A stretch of 49,545 nt of DNA from Candidatus Iainarchaeum sp. (GCA_016198125.1 JACQJG010000005.1:1-49545); one strand, 5' to 3'; shown: positions 1-9,179, numbered from the stretch's first letter. Made by a program: numbers and translations. The notes: generated by a model not told the origin, from the sequence alone.

Positions 1-2
1 CA

Positions 3-1367
3 GCCCTTGCTTTGCTTGGGCAAGGCCCGGTGACCTTTGATTCTGCCATTCAAAGCCAGGACGTTGTTTTGTATCAAAACAAAGTTTCAAATTCAGCTGC
101 ATTGAAGTGGGCGTATACCCGGGGTAATGGAACAGAGATTTATCTGACCAGCACGAATTACGCGGATAGCGCCGGGGCCGCGGGGGGTGATGGGGAAGCG
201 GGATTGAAGCTGTTGGCGCCTCTTCCGGGTTCAATTGTGGGTCCTAAAGCGGTAGGCAGTGAAACCGTTCCTTTTGTGTTTGAATTGAGCGGCACATCTG
301 GAGTGCAAGGCCCCTTGTATGTGAATGTGGAATTGGTTGCCCCGGGTTCTTCAGGGGAAAAAACAGTGCTATTTGATGCAGTGAGTCTTGATGCCCTTGA
401 TAGTGCGCCAACGCCCTTTCTTTCATGCGTGAACAGCGAGGCCATGCTTGTTTCCACGTGTACGTTTAAGAAAGAGGTTGGCGCAATTCCTACAGGGCCT
501 TACCTTGTTTCAGCATCCTTGGTGAATGAGGGCGGGGCGGTGCTTGCATCCGATGCAACGCCGTATGCAGTCACGTTTGATTTTGAGGCTCCTCAATTAA
601 TGGTGCAGGCGCCTGTTCAGGAAACCGCCAATACGTCCAAGCTTGTAGTGTTTACGGTGAAGGACAATGTGGGCGTTGCATTGGAGGACGTTTATTTTTT
701 TGTGAACGGCGATCACGTGGGGTTTGAGGAGGGAGCGTGTTCCCAGCCGGATCCAAACCTGTGGTTGTGCGGCCAACAGGCAAACGCCATTCAACCAGGG
801 GCGAATCTGTTTGGCCTTCAAGCGTTGGACGTGGCAGGCAATCAAGGCACGTTGGAACCCTTTGCGTTTTCTTATTCAGAAACTCCCCTTGCAGACCAGA
901 ACTGCCCGGTTTTTGAACTTTCAGATCAAAATACAACCATTGTAACTCTTCCGTTTCCATTCAAAACGGTTTTTGAAGTGCCAGGGACTGCATTGTACTT
1001 TTTTGGATCGGGCATTGAAAAAGGGGTGGAGGTTGCAAGCAGTGCAGTGGAATCATTGGGCGCGTTCAAGTACGTTTTGCTGTTGCTGGCAGGGATTGCA
1101 AGCGGGTTGTTGTGCTTTCAACTGTTGGGGCGTTTCTTTGAAGGCGTTAAAACCACGCGCAGGGAGCGCATGGAAACAATGAAGCGTGGAATTCTTTCCC
1201 TGGCATTGGCACTGTTGGTTTTGTACGTGGGGTTGAATGTGCGCGTATTCAATGGCATTGCAGTGGCCGTGCTGGAAGTGGTGCTGGTATTGGTGGGGGT
1301 TTTTGTTGTCCAGCGCATTCAGCGCATGCACGCGTTCAAACCCGTGCGCGTGGAAAAGCCGCGGTAA
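3..1367 (+). CDS. Membrane-anchored extracellular protein with Ig-like segments (5' truncated by window)
   Basis: Frame stays open to the window edge with no signal peptide at the listed start; beta-rich extracellular region followed by two hydrophobic C-terminal segments (FKYVLLLLAGIASGLLCFQLL, GILSLALALLVLYVGL). Confidence 0.7.
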   Translation, partial: ALALLGQGPVTFDSAIQSQDVVLYQNKVSNSAALKWAYTRGNGTEIYLTSTNYADSAGAAGGDGEAGLKLLAPLPGSIVGPKAVGSETVPFVFELSGTSGVQGPLYVNVELVAPGSSGEKTVLFDAVSLDALDSAPTPFLSCVNSEAMLVSTCTFKKEVGAIPTGPYLVSASLVNEGGAVLASDATPYAVTFDFEAPQLMVQAPVQETANTSKLVVFTVKDNVGVALEDVYFFVNGDHVGFEEGACSQPDPNLWLCGQQANAIQPGANLFGLQALDVAGNQGTLEPFAFSYSETPLADQNCPVFELSDQNTTIVTLPFPFKTVFEVPGTALYFFGSGIEKGVEVASSAVESLGAFKYVLLLLAGIASGLLCFQLLGRFFEGVKTTRRERMETMKRGILSLALALLVLYVGLNVRVFNGIAVAVLEVVLVLVGVFVVQRIQRMHAFKPVRVEKPR

Positions 1368-1451
1368 GTTTTTAGGCCTTCTCAGTCCGCCCATCATTCG
1401 TCAAAGCGCGTGCTCGGAACATTGGACTCATCACCGAAGGCACTTAAATGG

Positions 1452-1470
1452 AGCATAAAATGCTTTTTTT
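1452..1470 (+). terminator. Intrinsic-terminator-like hairpin AGCAT-AAA-ATGCT followed by T7
   Basis: Perfect 5-bp stem then TTTTTTT, downstream of the 1367 stop. Confidence 0.45.
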
Positions 1471-1644
1471 AGGTTATGGTCCATGGGACTCGTTTTGCAG
1501 CGCAAAAACGAAGATTTGCGCGCTATTGGGCATTTAAAGGGGTTTTATGGCATGGATTTAAATACTTTTATTTCATGGTAGTAGGTACTGAAACGTTTCC
1601 CAGTGGAAGCGCTTTGGTTTGTTCTGATTGGGAGGTTTTAAAGT

Positions 1645-1818
1645 ATGGCGGACTTAATCGTGAAATCCAAGGTAGCAGAAATGATTCGGGGCAAGGATAT
1701 GATGATTGCAGCCGATGCCTATGACGCGTTGAACGAGCACGTGGAAAAAACCGTTCACAAGGCCATGGAACGCTGCTCGGCTTCCGGCCGCAAAACCGTA
1801 AAGCCTTTTGACTTTTAA
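1645..1818 (+). CDS. Small histone-fold (DUF1931-like) protein, 57 aa
   Basis: Direct translation MADLIVKSKVAEMIRGKDMMIAADAYDALNEHVEKTVHKAMERCSASGRKTVKPFDF*; GGAGGT Shine-Dalgarno at about 1630-1636; TATA-like TTTAAATA at about 1557; below the ORF track length cutoff. Confidence 0.75.
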   Translation: MADLIVKSKVAEMIRGKDMMIAADAYDALNEHVEKTVHKAMERCSASGRKTVKPFDF

Positions 1819-1943
1819 GCTTCTTTTGGCCCTTGGGGCCCCTATTCTTTTTTTTTAGCAACAATTCAAGTCCAGCGCCCCCTTCATTTAAATATAACTT
1901 CAACCAATTAACTGTATGGAGTTAACATTTGGTGGTTGGTTTT

Positions 1944-2372
1944 ATGGGGCATGGCATGGGAAGTAAGGGATTGTGGGCATTGATTATTTCTTTGAGCGTA
2001 TTGGTGCTGGCACCGCCTGCCTTTGCAAGTGTTTCTTATTCCTATTATACGCAAGGCGTTGCGCCTAATGTTCCGCATTGGAAGTATTTTTCTTACTCGG
2101 ATTTGAATCCCGTGGGGTATGGTGCGTACGGGTATTCTGTGCCTGTGCCGTATGGTCCGTATTGGGCGTTGGGCGGGTGGAACGGTTTGTATGGGTATAA
2201 TGGGTATGGGTACGGGTATGGCTTTGGTTCGGCCTATCATCCTTACGTGAAATATGGCGGTTATCCGATAGGGTACCCGTACAACGTGTACCCGGTGAGC
2301 GACTATTATTACAACGGCACGTTTGTGAATGCCTCTACTCCCACCGTGGCATTGAGTTATTATTCAAATTAG
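1944..2372 (+). CDS. Secreted Tyr/Gly-rich low-complexity protein
   Basis: Signal peptide (LWALIISLSVLVLAPPAFAS) then Y/G/P-rich repeats (GYNGYGYGYGFGS); track start at 1929 is TTG; upstream TATA-like TTTAAATATAAC. Confidence 0.7.
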   Translation: MGHGMGSKGLWALIISLSVLVLAPPAFASVSYSYYTQGVAPNVPHWKYFSYSDLNPVGYGAYGYSVPVPYGPYWALGGWNGLYGYNGYGYGYGFGSAYHPYVKYGGYPIGYPYNVYPVSDYYYNGTFVNASTPTVALSYYSN

Positions 2373-2457
2373 AGGATGCCCTATAAGAACACTGTAGGGA
2401 CGCCTTGCGGTCTTTGGGTCAAACGCTGAGCGTGGATTACACGTACGATAATTAGAT

Positions 2458-2586
2458 TTATAGTTCAGCGAGTTCGTCGTAAAATTCTTTGTACTGTTTC
2501 AGGTGTGCTTTCACAAGGGCCTTGACGTCTTTCCATTCGGCCATGGTGATGGGTGCTCTTTTTCCTTTTACTTTGATTGTTTTCAT
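2458..2586 (-). CDS. 42-aa protein downstream of Doc, candidate antitoxin or partner
   Basis: Translation MKTIKVKGKRAPITMAEWKDVKALVKAHLKQYKEFYDELAEL*; starts 1 nt after the Doc stop; AAGGAGG Shine-Dalgarno inside the Doc 3' end. Confidence 0.65.
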   Translation of the reverse strand: MKTIKVKGKRAPITMAEWKDVKALVKAHLKQYKEFYDELAEL

Positions 2587-2587
2587 T

Positions 2588-2950
2588 TCAGTTCCTCCTT
2601 GTATGGTTGGCAATCCAGGTAACAATTTCATCCATGGATGTTTTTGGTTTGACTGACCAAACGACCACGTTAAATCGTGAAGTGGGGCCTATTTCCAGTT
2701 TTTTTCCGTTGAGTTCAAGAAATGTCAACATGCACTCAAAGGCAGTCCTTTTGTTTCCATCCATAAAGGGGTGTCTTCGTGCAATCTCCATCAGGAGTGT
2801 TGCCGCTTTTCTATCCACTCCCCGCGTATTTGCCACTTTAAAGACAATATGGTCGATTTCAGCATCGTTTCGCACCAAGCCATTCATAAATTGCTTGTTG
2901 ATGTTGACAATTACTTCTTTTGAAAGTGTTTTGACAATCACGGAGGGCAT
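2588..2950 (-). CDS. Fic/Doc family protein (Doc-type)
   Basis: HPFMDGNKRTAFECMLTFLELNG matches the Fic/Doc motif with the Lys-containing GNKRTA variant. Confidence 0.85.
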   Translation of the reverse strand: MPSVIVKTLSKEVIVNINKQFMNGLVRNDAEIDHIVFKVANTRGVDRKAATLLMEIARRHPFMDGNKRTAFECMLTFLELNGKKLEIGPTSRFNVVVWSVKPKTSMDEIVTWIANHTRRN

Positions 2951-2955
2951 GCACT

Positions 2956-2976
2956 AATTCTGTAATTTACAGAATT
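2956..2976. promoter_or_regulatory. Candidate operator: perfect 10-1-10 palindrome
   Basis: AATTCTGTAA-T-TTACAGAATT immediately upstream of the Doc start codon, overlapping an AT-rich TATA-like stretch. Confidence 0.6.
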
Positions 2977-3000
2977 TAAGCATAGCGCTTTTTTGACCGC

Positions 3001-3672
3001 TTACACGGGGTGTATCCATTTGCGTTTTGCAAATTGGGTCATCATGTGCACGGTTAAAGGGGCTTTGCGTCCGTACACCTGGGTTTTGCCGTTCTTTAAT
3101 GCCTGGCGTGCTTCGTCCAGGTCATTTGCTTCTACAAGGGTAAAACCGTTGCCCAGTTCATTGGGGCTGTGGGAATCACTGACCCCGATTTTGGTGATTG
3201 CATTTTCTTCCGCGAATTTTTTTGCCCGGGCATTGAATCCTTTGGAATAGCATCGGGCATTCCATGCTTCCACCAAATCCACTTGTTTTTTGACCTGTTC
3301 GAGGAGGTGCACGTGCCTGCCCAGTCCTTTGCGGAACACATCAAACGGGTGGGGTACTGAAAGCAGGGCTCCCTGGCCTTTGACTTCGTCTATGATTTCA
3401 AACAATTGCCGGCTTTTGATAGGCTCGTTCAAAAACAATCCAATGAACTCTCCCACCAATATGCCTTCGTGGAATGCGTACACTTCTTCTCCTTGGATGA
3501 ATGGAATTCCCAGTTCCTTGCAGTACCTGTTCAGGTCTTTCCATGCGTTAACGAGGTTGTGGTCAGTGATGGCAAATCCAATGTTTTTCTTGGCCATGGT
3601 TTTGGCCAGGGTACTGGGTTTGGTGATGGCGTCCACAGAATGCGCGGTGTGCAGGTGCAGGTCCAAATTCAT
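3001..3672 (-). CDS. PHP-domain metal-dependent phosphoesterase
   Basis: MNLDLHLHTAHSVDA start, ITDHN, SVPHPFD and GVSDSHSP motifs. Confidence 0.85.
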   Translation of the reverse strand: MNLDLHLHTAHSVDAITKPSTLAKTMAKKNIGFAITDHNLVNAWKDLNRYCKELGIPFIQGEEVYAFHEGILVGEFIGLFLNEPIKSRQLFEIIDEVKGQGALLSVPHPFDVFRKGLGRHVHLLEQVKKQVDLVEAWNARCYSKGFNARAKKFAEENAITKIGVSDSHSPNELGNGFTLVEANDLDEARQALKNGKTQVYGRKAPLTVHMMTQFAKRKWIHPV

Positions 3673-4124
3673 TCTGCCACATCCTGGATTTCAGGCTCCC
3701 AGGCCGTGCGCTGAATCTCGCTCACGGGTATTTTGAGGAGGCAGTTTTTCTTGCCACCGCCTGCTACTACGGTTTGGAGCACTGCCACGCGTGCATCAAT
3801 GAGCGTGCGCACCCCGTAAATGCTGATGGGTGGCACGGCTCCAACCGCATACCCGGTTACTTCTTCCACTTCCTCAGGTTCGGCCAGGTGCACGTGGCCG
3901 GCATTAAACAGGGCTTTGAGTTTTTGCCTGGAAGCATGGTCCCTGCCTCTGAGCAAGATCAGCACCGGGGCTTGGTCGATGAGAAACAAAATGGACTTCA
4001 CCAGGGGAGCACCCAGTTTTTCTTCCAATTTGGGGTGGGCATGGGACATGTCCTCGTCAAATACAAGAATTTCGGCTTTAACTTCATTGACCGCAATAAA
4101 GTCTTCCAACATAAGGATTCTCAA
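3669..4124 (-). CDS. YbaK/ProX-like aminoacyl-tRNA deacylase domain protein
   Basis: YbaK-like signatures (APVLILLRGRDHASRQKLKALFN; TGYAVGAVPPIS); 4-nt overlap with the PHP gene. Confidence 0.7.
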   Translation of the reverse strand: MRILMLEDFIAVNEVKAEILVFDEDMSHAHPKLEEKLGAPLVKSILFLIDQAPVLILLRGRDHASRQKLKALFNAGHVHLAEPEEVEEVTGYAVGAVPPISIYGVRTLIDARVAVLQTVVAGGGKKNCLLKIPVSEIQRTAWEPEIQDVAE

Positions 4125-4291
4125 ATAAAAAAGAGCGCTAAATGTTTTAAAAATCCGTGTTTTAACGGGTAATAAATAGGGGCTATTTGGGGGATAAACC
4201 CTGATTAAAAGGGGAATGGGAGGGTTTAAATACTTCCACGCCCCAATAATAATAACAATTCATGTTAACAAGTTAATTTGGGGGTTTTTGG

Positions 4292-5206
4292 GTGTTGAAA
4301 AAGGACCTGCATGGCACGCAGTGGGACGCCTGGGTGTTTATTGCACTGGCTGTTTTGGCTATCATGCTCTTGCTTCCTGAAACGAATGCCTTTCAGGTGA
4401 AGGGTGCGGAAGCCCTGGTATTTATGGAGGGCGTGCCGTACACGTATGAATTTGAAGTGGTCAACGAATCGCCTGTTTCACAATCCCTGGTCATTCAATG
4501 GTTTTATCCTTATAAGGTTGAACCTGTAAGCGTTCCCACTCAAGTAGGCGCCTATGAAACCAGGACGGCAGTTTTTGTCCTTCTTTCATCCAAGGAATTC
4601 CTTGGACAAACCTATTCCGGGGCATTGAACGTGAAACTGGGCGGCGAGAAAATTCAAAAGGACATTGAATTCCAGTTTGTTCCTGCAACCAACTGCCCGA
4701 TTTCCATGGTGTTGATTCCAGTCACAGATGCCACAAACCCAGCCATTAAGATTGATCTTAAGAACGAATCGTTGGGCGTGTCCTCGGTTGCATTGAATAG
4801 TATTCAGGGCCTTCCTGCCCTAGTAGAAGCGCAGGGTTTTCCAGTGACGCTTGCCCCTGTGGAATCCCAAACGCGTTCCATTGCGTTAACCCCTTTGTCC
4901 GATTTTAACGGGACAGCCGCGTTTACATTTGCATGTGCGGAAGCATTTTCCAATCAGTCTTTTACTGTTGAAAAACGCGTGGCATTGAACTGGGATGTGA
5001 ATGAAAACACTTCAGGAATTGCAGGGTTTTTGGTTTTTCCTTCACTTGGAAGCTTTTCCATTGACGGAATAGGGCCTTTAGAGCTTGCATTGGATGCGCT
5101 CCTTGTATTCATCATTTTGGGGTTGCTTGTTGCTCTATTCGTGCGGCTTAACAAGCGCCTGGACAAAAAGGGCAATGGTAAAAGAGCAAGCGGGGTAATG
5201 GTATGA
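4292..5206 (+). CDS. Secreted or membrane-anchored beta-sandwich protein
   Basis: N-terminal hydrophobic segment, C-terminal TM (LALDALLVFIILGLLVALFV) and basic tail; GTG start; TATA-like GTTTAAATAC at about 4215. Confidence 0.7.
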   Translation: MLKKDLHGTQWDAWVFIALAVLAIMLLLPETNAFQVKGAEALVFMEGVPYTYEFEVVNESPVSQSLVIQWFYPYKVEPVSVPTQVGAYETRTAVFVLLSSKEFLGQTYSGALNVKLGGEKIQKDIEFQFVPATNCPISMVLIPVTDATNPAIKIDLKNESLGVSSVALNSIQGLPALVEAQGFPVTLAPVESQTRSIALTPLSDFNGTAAFTFACAEAFSNQSFTVEKRVALNWDVNENTSGIAGFLVFPSLGSFSIDGIGPLELALDALLVFIILGLLVALFVRLNKRLDKKGNGKRASGVMV

Positions 5207-7110
5207 ACGTATTGAAACACGTATGGGCATTGCTGGCAGTTCTTGTTCTTTTTGCAGGCCTTGGTTCCATGGCCCATGCCGTTAGCGTAGAATTCATTCC
5301 CCAGTTTCCTGAAAACGTGGCACTGGAAAAGGCATCTTCGGTTGGACTTCCATTCCTCGTTAAGAACACGCACTTTGAGTCTCAATGTATAACCATTGGA
5401 GTGGATTCCAATTCCAACTTTGTAACTGCAGAGTCAACGCTTTCTGCAACCTGCTTAAACCCATTTGAAAGCGCGACCATGACATTGACTCTTAACACTT
5501 CCACAGATGCCCCGGATGGAAACTATCAGGTGAAAGCCACGCTGTACCACAACGAGAATGTCACTACCCGCATAGTGAACGTGTTCGTAGGTTCAAATCC
5601 TTTCATCGACCTGCAGGGCTATTCAAAGAATGTGTGCGATTCCACATTGGAGGAAAAGCTTGCAGTTAAAATCCTCAACAAAACATCCAAGAATGCGCTG
5701 TTCAAAGCCGGCGCTGAAAACGAAGCGTTTGTGCCTTTTGTGGAGCCTGAGACCTTTTCATTGGACCCCCATGAAGAAAAATTCCTGGACGCGGTAATAC
5801 ACTACAATGAAACCTACCTTGGGGATTATGAAGTTACCGTGCGCGTGCAATCGGATTCCGTTCCCCTGCTTGCGCAAAAGCGCGTGCCTTTCACGGTTCT
5901 TGCATGCGCCCCCATTCAACAGCCCGCTTTCACGTTGTCCAATTTTACCAATCTGAGCGTGGACAAGAATGTTTCTTCACACAAAGTGTTTTTCACGCTC
6001 AAAAACCTGTTGAACGAATCCCAATCAGTAACCATTGTGCCTTCTTCAGACCTCCTGACAGGCACGCATACTTTTACACTTTCTCCCAATGAATCCAAGC
6101 AGGCGTACTTTGAAGTGTTTCCATTCCCTGAGGACGCAGCAGGCAGCCATGCCGTGCAGGTACATGCGTTCAATGAAAAATATTCCACCCAGGTTGAAAT
6201 CGTGTTGACGCTTAAACCCTTGTCCAATATTCAAATTTCCTTTTTGCCTGCAAAACAAGTTATTCCAATCAATTCCACTTCTACGGTGTACCTGCTCGTG
6301 GAAAACAAAGGGGATTTTAACGAGACTGTGCAGTTCACTGCATTAAGCGTTCCGCAAGGAGTGTTGTACGCGTTTGTTCCTTCCAGTACAAGCATTCAGC
6401 CCGGGAAAAGTGCAGAAGTGAAACTGAATCTCACTCCAACGCCGGCAACGCCGCTTGGCGATTATGGGTTTAAATTGCAGGCCAAAGGAACCAGCATTCA
6501 AGCCCTTGAAATTCCATTCACCGTAGTGCCTGAAGAATTTGTTGTTACAGAAGGCGTTGTGCAAATTCTCTCGTACCCAAAAGAAATCCATATCACGCCA
6601 AATACATCCAAGTCCCTGCCCGTTACACTGGTCAATCCTTCCGGTGAAACATTGAAGGATGCAATGCTTTCCCTGTATGGTTTGCCGGATGGACAGGACT
6701 TTGCATTCAAGGCAGTAGCGCCAAGCACGTTTGCTCCGGGTGAAATTGTTGTAGTTCCTGCAACCCTGCAGGCAGGTTCGAAAATCATTCCAGGCACGTA
6801 TGCCTTGGTGCTGGAATTCAAAACCAACAAGTACAAAGCCGTTGCAAACGTTAAGTTAGTGGTCGAACCTGCAGGGGGCGCGCAGGCCCAGCCCAATCCA
6901 TTTGGAATGCTTATCACAGGGTTTGCAACCATTATTTCCAATACGTCCATGCTGCTCCTTATTTTGATTGTGCTGGCCATTCTTGCATTTGTACTTGCAC
7001 GCAGGGCAGGGGGAAAACCGCAATTGCCCAAAGGTATTGTGCAATCTGCAGCAAAAGAGCCTTTTCCACAAAAAGAGTACACGTCTTATACATCCTTTAA
7101 GGAGTGGTGA
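5203..7110 (+). CDS. Large membrane-anchored cell-surface protein with repeated Ig-like (NEW3/CARDB-like) domains
   Basis: Signal peptide, repeated segments such as VYLLVENKGDFNETVQFTAL and SLPVTLVNPSGETLKDAMLSL, many N-x-S/T sequons, C-terminal TM; 4-nt overlap with the upstream ORF. Confidence 0.7.
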   Translation: MNVLKHVWALLAVLVLFAGLGSMAHAVSVEFIPQFPENVALEKASSVGLPFLVKNTHFESQCITIGVDSNSNFVTAESTLSATCLNPFESATMTLTLNTSTDAPDGNYQVKATLYHNENVTTRIVNVFVGSNPFIDLQGYSKNVCDSTLEEKLAVKILNKTSKNALFKAGAENEAFVPFVEPETFSLDPHEEKFLDAVIHYNETYLGDYEVTVRVQSDSVPLLAQKRVPFTVLACAPIQQPAFTLSNFTNLSVDKNVSSHKVFFTLKNLLNESQSVTIVPSSDLLTGTHTFTLSPNESKQAYFEVFPFPEDAAGSHAVQVHAFNEKYSTQVEIVLTLKPLSNIQISFLPAKQVIPINSTSTVYLLVENKGDFNETVQFTALSVPQGVLYAFVPSSTSIQPGKSAEVKLNLTPTPATPLGDYGFKLQAKGTSIQALEIPFTVVPEEFVVTEGVVQILSYPKEIHITPNTSKSLPVTLVNPSGETLKDAMLSLYGLPDGQDFAFKAVAPSTFAPGEIVVVPATLQAGSKIIPGTYALVLEFKTNKYKAVANVKLVVEPAGGAQAQPNPFGMLITGFATIISNTSMLLLILIVLAILAFVLARRAGGKPQLPKGIVQSAAKEPFPQKEYTSYTSFKEW

Positions 7111-8426
7111 ATTCCATGGCGCGCACGCGAACCCTTCACTGGCAGCCCTTTTCAGGGGGTGCGTGGAAAACACGGTTGATTTGCCTTGCGCTGGGCGTGC
7201 TTTTCATTGCCTTTGCACTGGGTTTAACCGCACGCGCCCAATCCGATTACGCGTTCATTTCTTTGGACGCTGAATCGCATGAATTCAGCCTGCAGGCAGG
7301 CTCCGTGCTTTCCTTTAATGCCACATACGGAGTTATTGCTCCACAGCCTCTTTTGATTAAAACCGTTCTGCCTTCTGTTCCCGAGGTTAAAGTGGATGGA
7401 AGTGCTGTGCCCACGCTGACCAACATTTCCTTTTCGCGTGTCTTCACTGTTAAAGTGTCTCCTGTTGCGCAGCCTGGAACGTATGTACTGCCCATTGTAA
7501 TTCAATCCCAGTTCCAGGGCCAGGCATTGTATGACCAGGAAGTTATTCGCGTGAACGTGGTTCCCAATCAGGGAGGAATATTTACAACTACGCCCTATTA
7601 CAACGTGCCTCCTTTGATTGCCAATGCCGCTCTTTCAAAGCAGGCTGTTGCATTGACGCGCAACGAGCATGCCTTTATTGATGTTTCTTTTAGGAATATT
7701 GGAAGCGCATCGGACTTTGAATTATATGTAAATCCTTTCACGCTTCCGTTTGATGTTTCATTCGATTCCCCTGTTGCATTGCATGTGGGATTGAATGAAA
7801 CGTTTCATACCGTGTTGAGCGTGGACACAAATGCAGGCACGCCTTTTGGCACGTATGTATTTACTGTGATGGCGCGCGACATTCCTTCGGGCAAAACGTT
7901 TTTCCTTGGCACGGTTCAAGTGATTGTGTTTCCTGTGTACACCGTGGATGCTTTTGTGCCGTTTGAATCCATTGAAGTACCCTTGAATGGGTCGCAGGAT
8001 GTTGTTTTAACCATTCATAACACGTCCCTGGCGCCGCAGGCGTGGACGCTGGTTTCAAGTGCAGACTTTGCGGTTTTGGACCAACGCCAAGTGTCATTGG
8101 AGGCTGGAAGCCAGGCAGAAATTCAAGTTCATGTCAAACCCGTAAAACCCGGCTTGCTTCCTGTGCGCATTACGCTGAATGGTCCTTCTTCGCGGGTAGT
8201 GGAATTCCTTGTAATCGTTCCAACTCCTGTTCAGGGCACTCCTAATAGTGTTGCAGGAACCGGGTTGACTGGCCTTGTAAGCGGTGCAAGCGCCGTGTTG
8301 TTGGGCTTGCTGGTCATTCTTTTGATCGCCCTTCTTGTGTACGTAATTCCAAGGTACAGGGAACACCAGGCCAAAGCCGAACAGGCCGAAAAGGAAACGC
8401 TTGCACGGATTGGCGGGAAAGCGTAA
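7104..8426 (+). CDS. Membrane-anchored cell-surface protein with Ig-like domains
   Basis: N-terminal TM/signal, beta-rich domains, C-terminal TM (GASAVLLGLLVILLIALLVYVIP); overlaps the upstream ORF. Confidence 0.7.
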   Translation: MVNSMARTRTLHWQPFSGGAWKTRLICLALGVLFIAFALGLTARAQSDYAFISLDAESHEFSLQAGSVLSFNATYGVIAPQPLLIKTVLPSVPEVKVDGSAVPTLTNISFSRVFTVKVSPVAQPGTYVLPIVIQSQFQGQALYDQEVIRVNVVPNQGGIFTTTPYYNVPPLIANAALSKQAVALTRNEHAFIDVSFRNIGSASDFELYVNPFTLPFDVSFDSPVALHVGLNETFHTVLSVDTNAGTPFGTYVFTVMARDIPSGKTFFLGTVQVIVFPVYTVDAFVPFESIEVPLNGSQDVVLTIHNTSLAPQAWTLVSSADFAVLDQRQVSLEAGSQAEIQVHVKPVKPGLLPVRITLNGPSSRVVEFLVIVPTPVQGTPNSVAGTGLTGLVSGASAVLLGLLVILLIALLVYVIPRYREHQAKAEQAEKETLARIGGKA

Positions 8427-8434
8427 GCGTTTTT

Positions 8435-8461
8435 GCACGCAAGCAAACTACTTTTGCGTGC
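8435..8461. terminator. Bidirectional-terminator-like inverted repeat between convergent genes
   Basis: GCACGCAA (8435-8442) / TTGCGTGC (8454-8461), 11-nt spacer. Confidence 0.45.
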
Positions 8462-9179
8462 TAAAGAAATGGTCTGCGATTGCAACATCTACTTTTGCAA
8501 GGGCTTCTAACAGGGTGGTTGAAGGCCCTTTTGGGGTTGACACAGGGGCATCGAATTCGTTTTCTGTTACATTTATTATTGGCTCGTCTGTTTCAGCTGA
8601 GTCATCTTGCGCTTCTTCAGCATCTTCCTCTACGTCTTCCTCTGCATACTTGGTCACGATTTCATCATTGACTACCTTGAATAGTTGCAGTTGGAGGGCT
8701 GGGTTGTTGGAGTTTTTAACAGCCTTAACCGTAAAAATTATTTGATCTGCAAGTTTTGGGGTGATAGTCACAGGTTTACTTGATGGCGTGGGAATGAATG
8801 ATACAATAGGGTTTGGTTCTCCAACAAGTACCCATTCCGCCCCGTCATGGCGCCATATTTTAACTTTGGCTTCAATGAACAGGGGGTCAGACATTTGTTT
8901 GACGGAATACATTTCAAACGCGTACTGAATAGATGTGTCGGGAATAATAAAAATAAATGCTGGAAAGGGTTTTGTGTAAGTGCCTACTGGCACAAAAGGC
9001 CCTTCCTCCCCTTTCCCAACAAAATCATATTGATATGTATCCTCTTGCGCTTCTAAGGCGTAATAGTCTCCATATATAGTGAACGCGTTGTCCTCGGAAG
9101 CGGTCTGGGCATATACCAAAGCGGCAAGTAGGAGTGCTATCAGCAAGCCCCCCAGCAGGAATGGGCTTAGCAGTTTCAC
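8448..9179 (-). CDS. Orphan secreted protein with acidic C-terminal region (operon gene 3)
   Basis: Signal/TM LLGGLLIALLLAALVYA; acidic EEDVEEDAEEAQDDSAETDE; ATGA overlap with the upstream ORF. Confidence 0.65.
   Translation of the reverse strand: MKLLSPFLLGGLLIALLLAALVYAQTASEDNAFTIYGDYYALEAQEDTYQYDFVGKGEEGPFVPVGTYTKPFPAFIFIIPDTSIQYAFEMYSVKQMSDPLFIEAKVKIWRHDGAEWVLVGEPNPIVSFIPTPSSKPVTITPKLADQIIFTVKAVKNSNNPALQLQLFKVVNDEIVTKYAEEDVEEDAEEAQDDSAETDEPIINVTENEFDAPVSTPKGPSTTLLEALAKVDVAIADHFFSTQK

Noticed and set aside
12-1397. Numerous antisense ORFs (e.g. 1053..1397 -, 158..457 -)
   Set aside because: Overlap a better-supported coding frame; His/Gln-rich composition typical of antisense frames
2373-2457. 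Possible gene remnant after the Tyr/Gly-rich gene (ALRSLGQTLSVDYTYDN*)
   Set aside because: Too short and no identifiable parent gene
5585-5605. GGTTCAAATCC T-loop-like motif
   Set aside because: Inside the coding frame of the large surface protein, no surrounding cloverleaf
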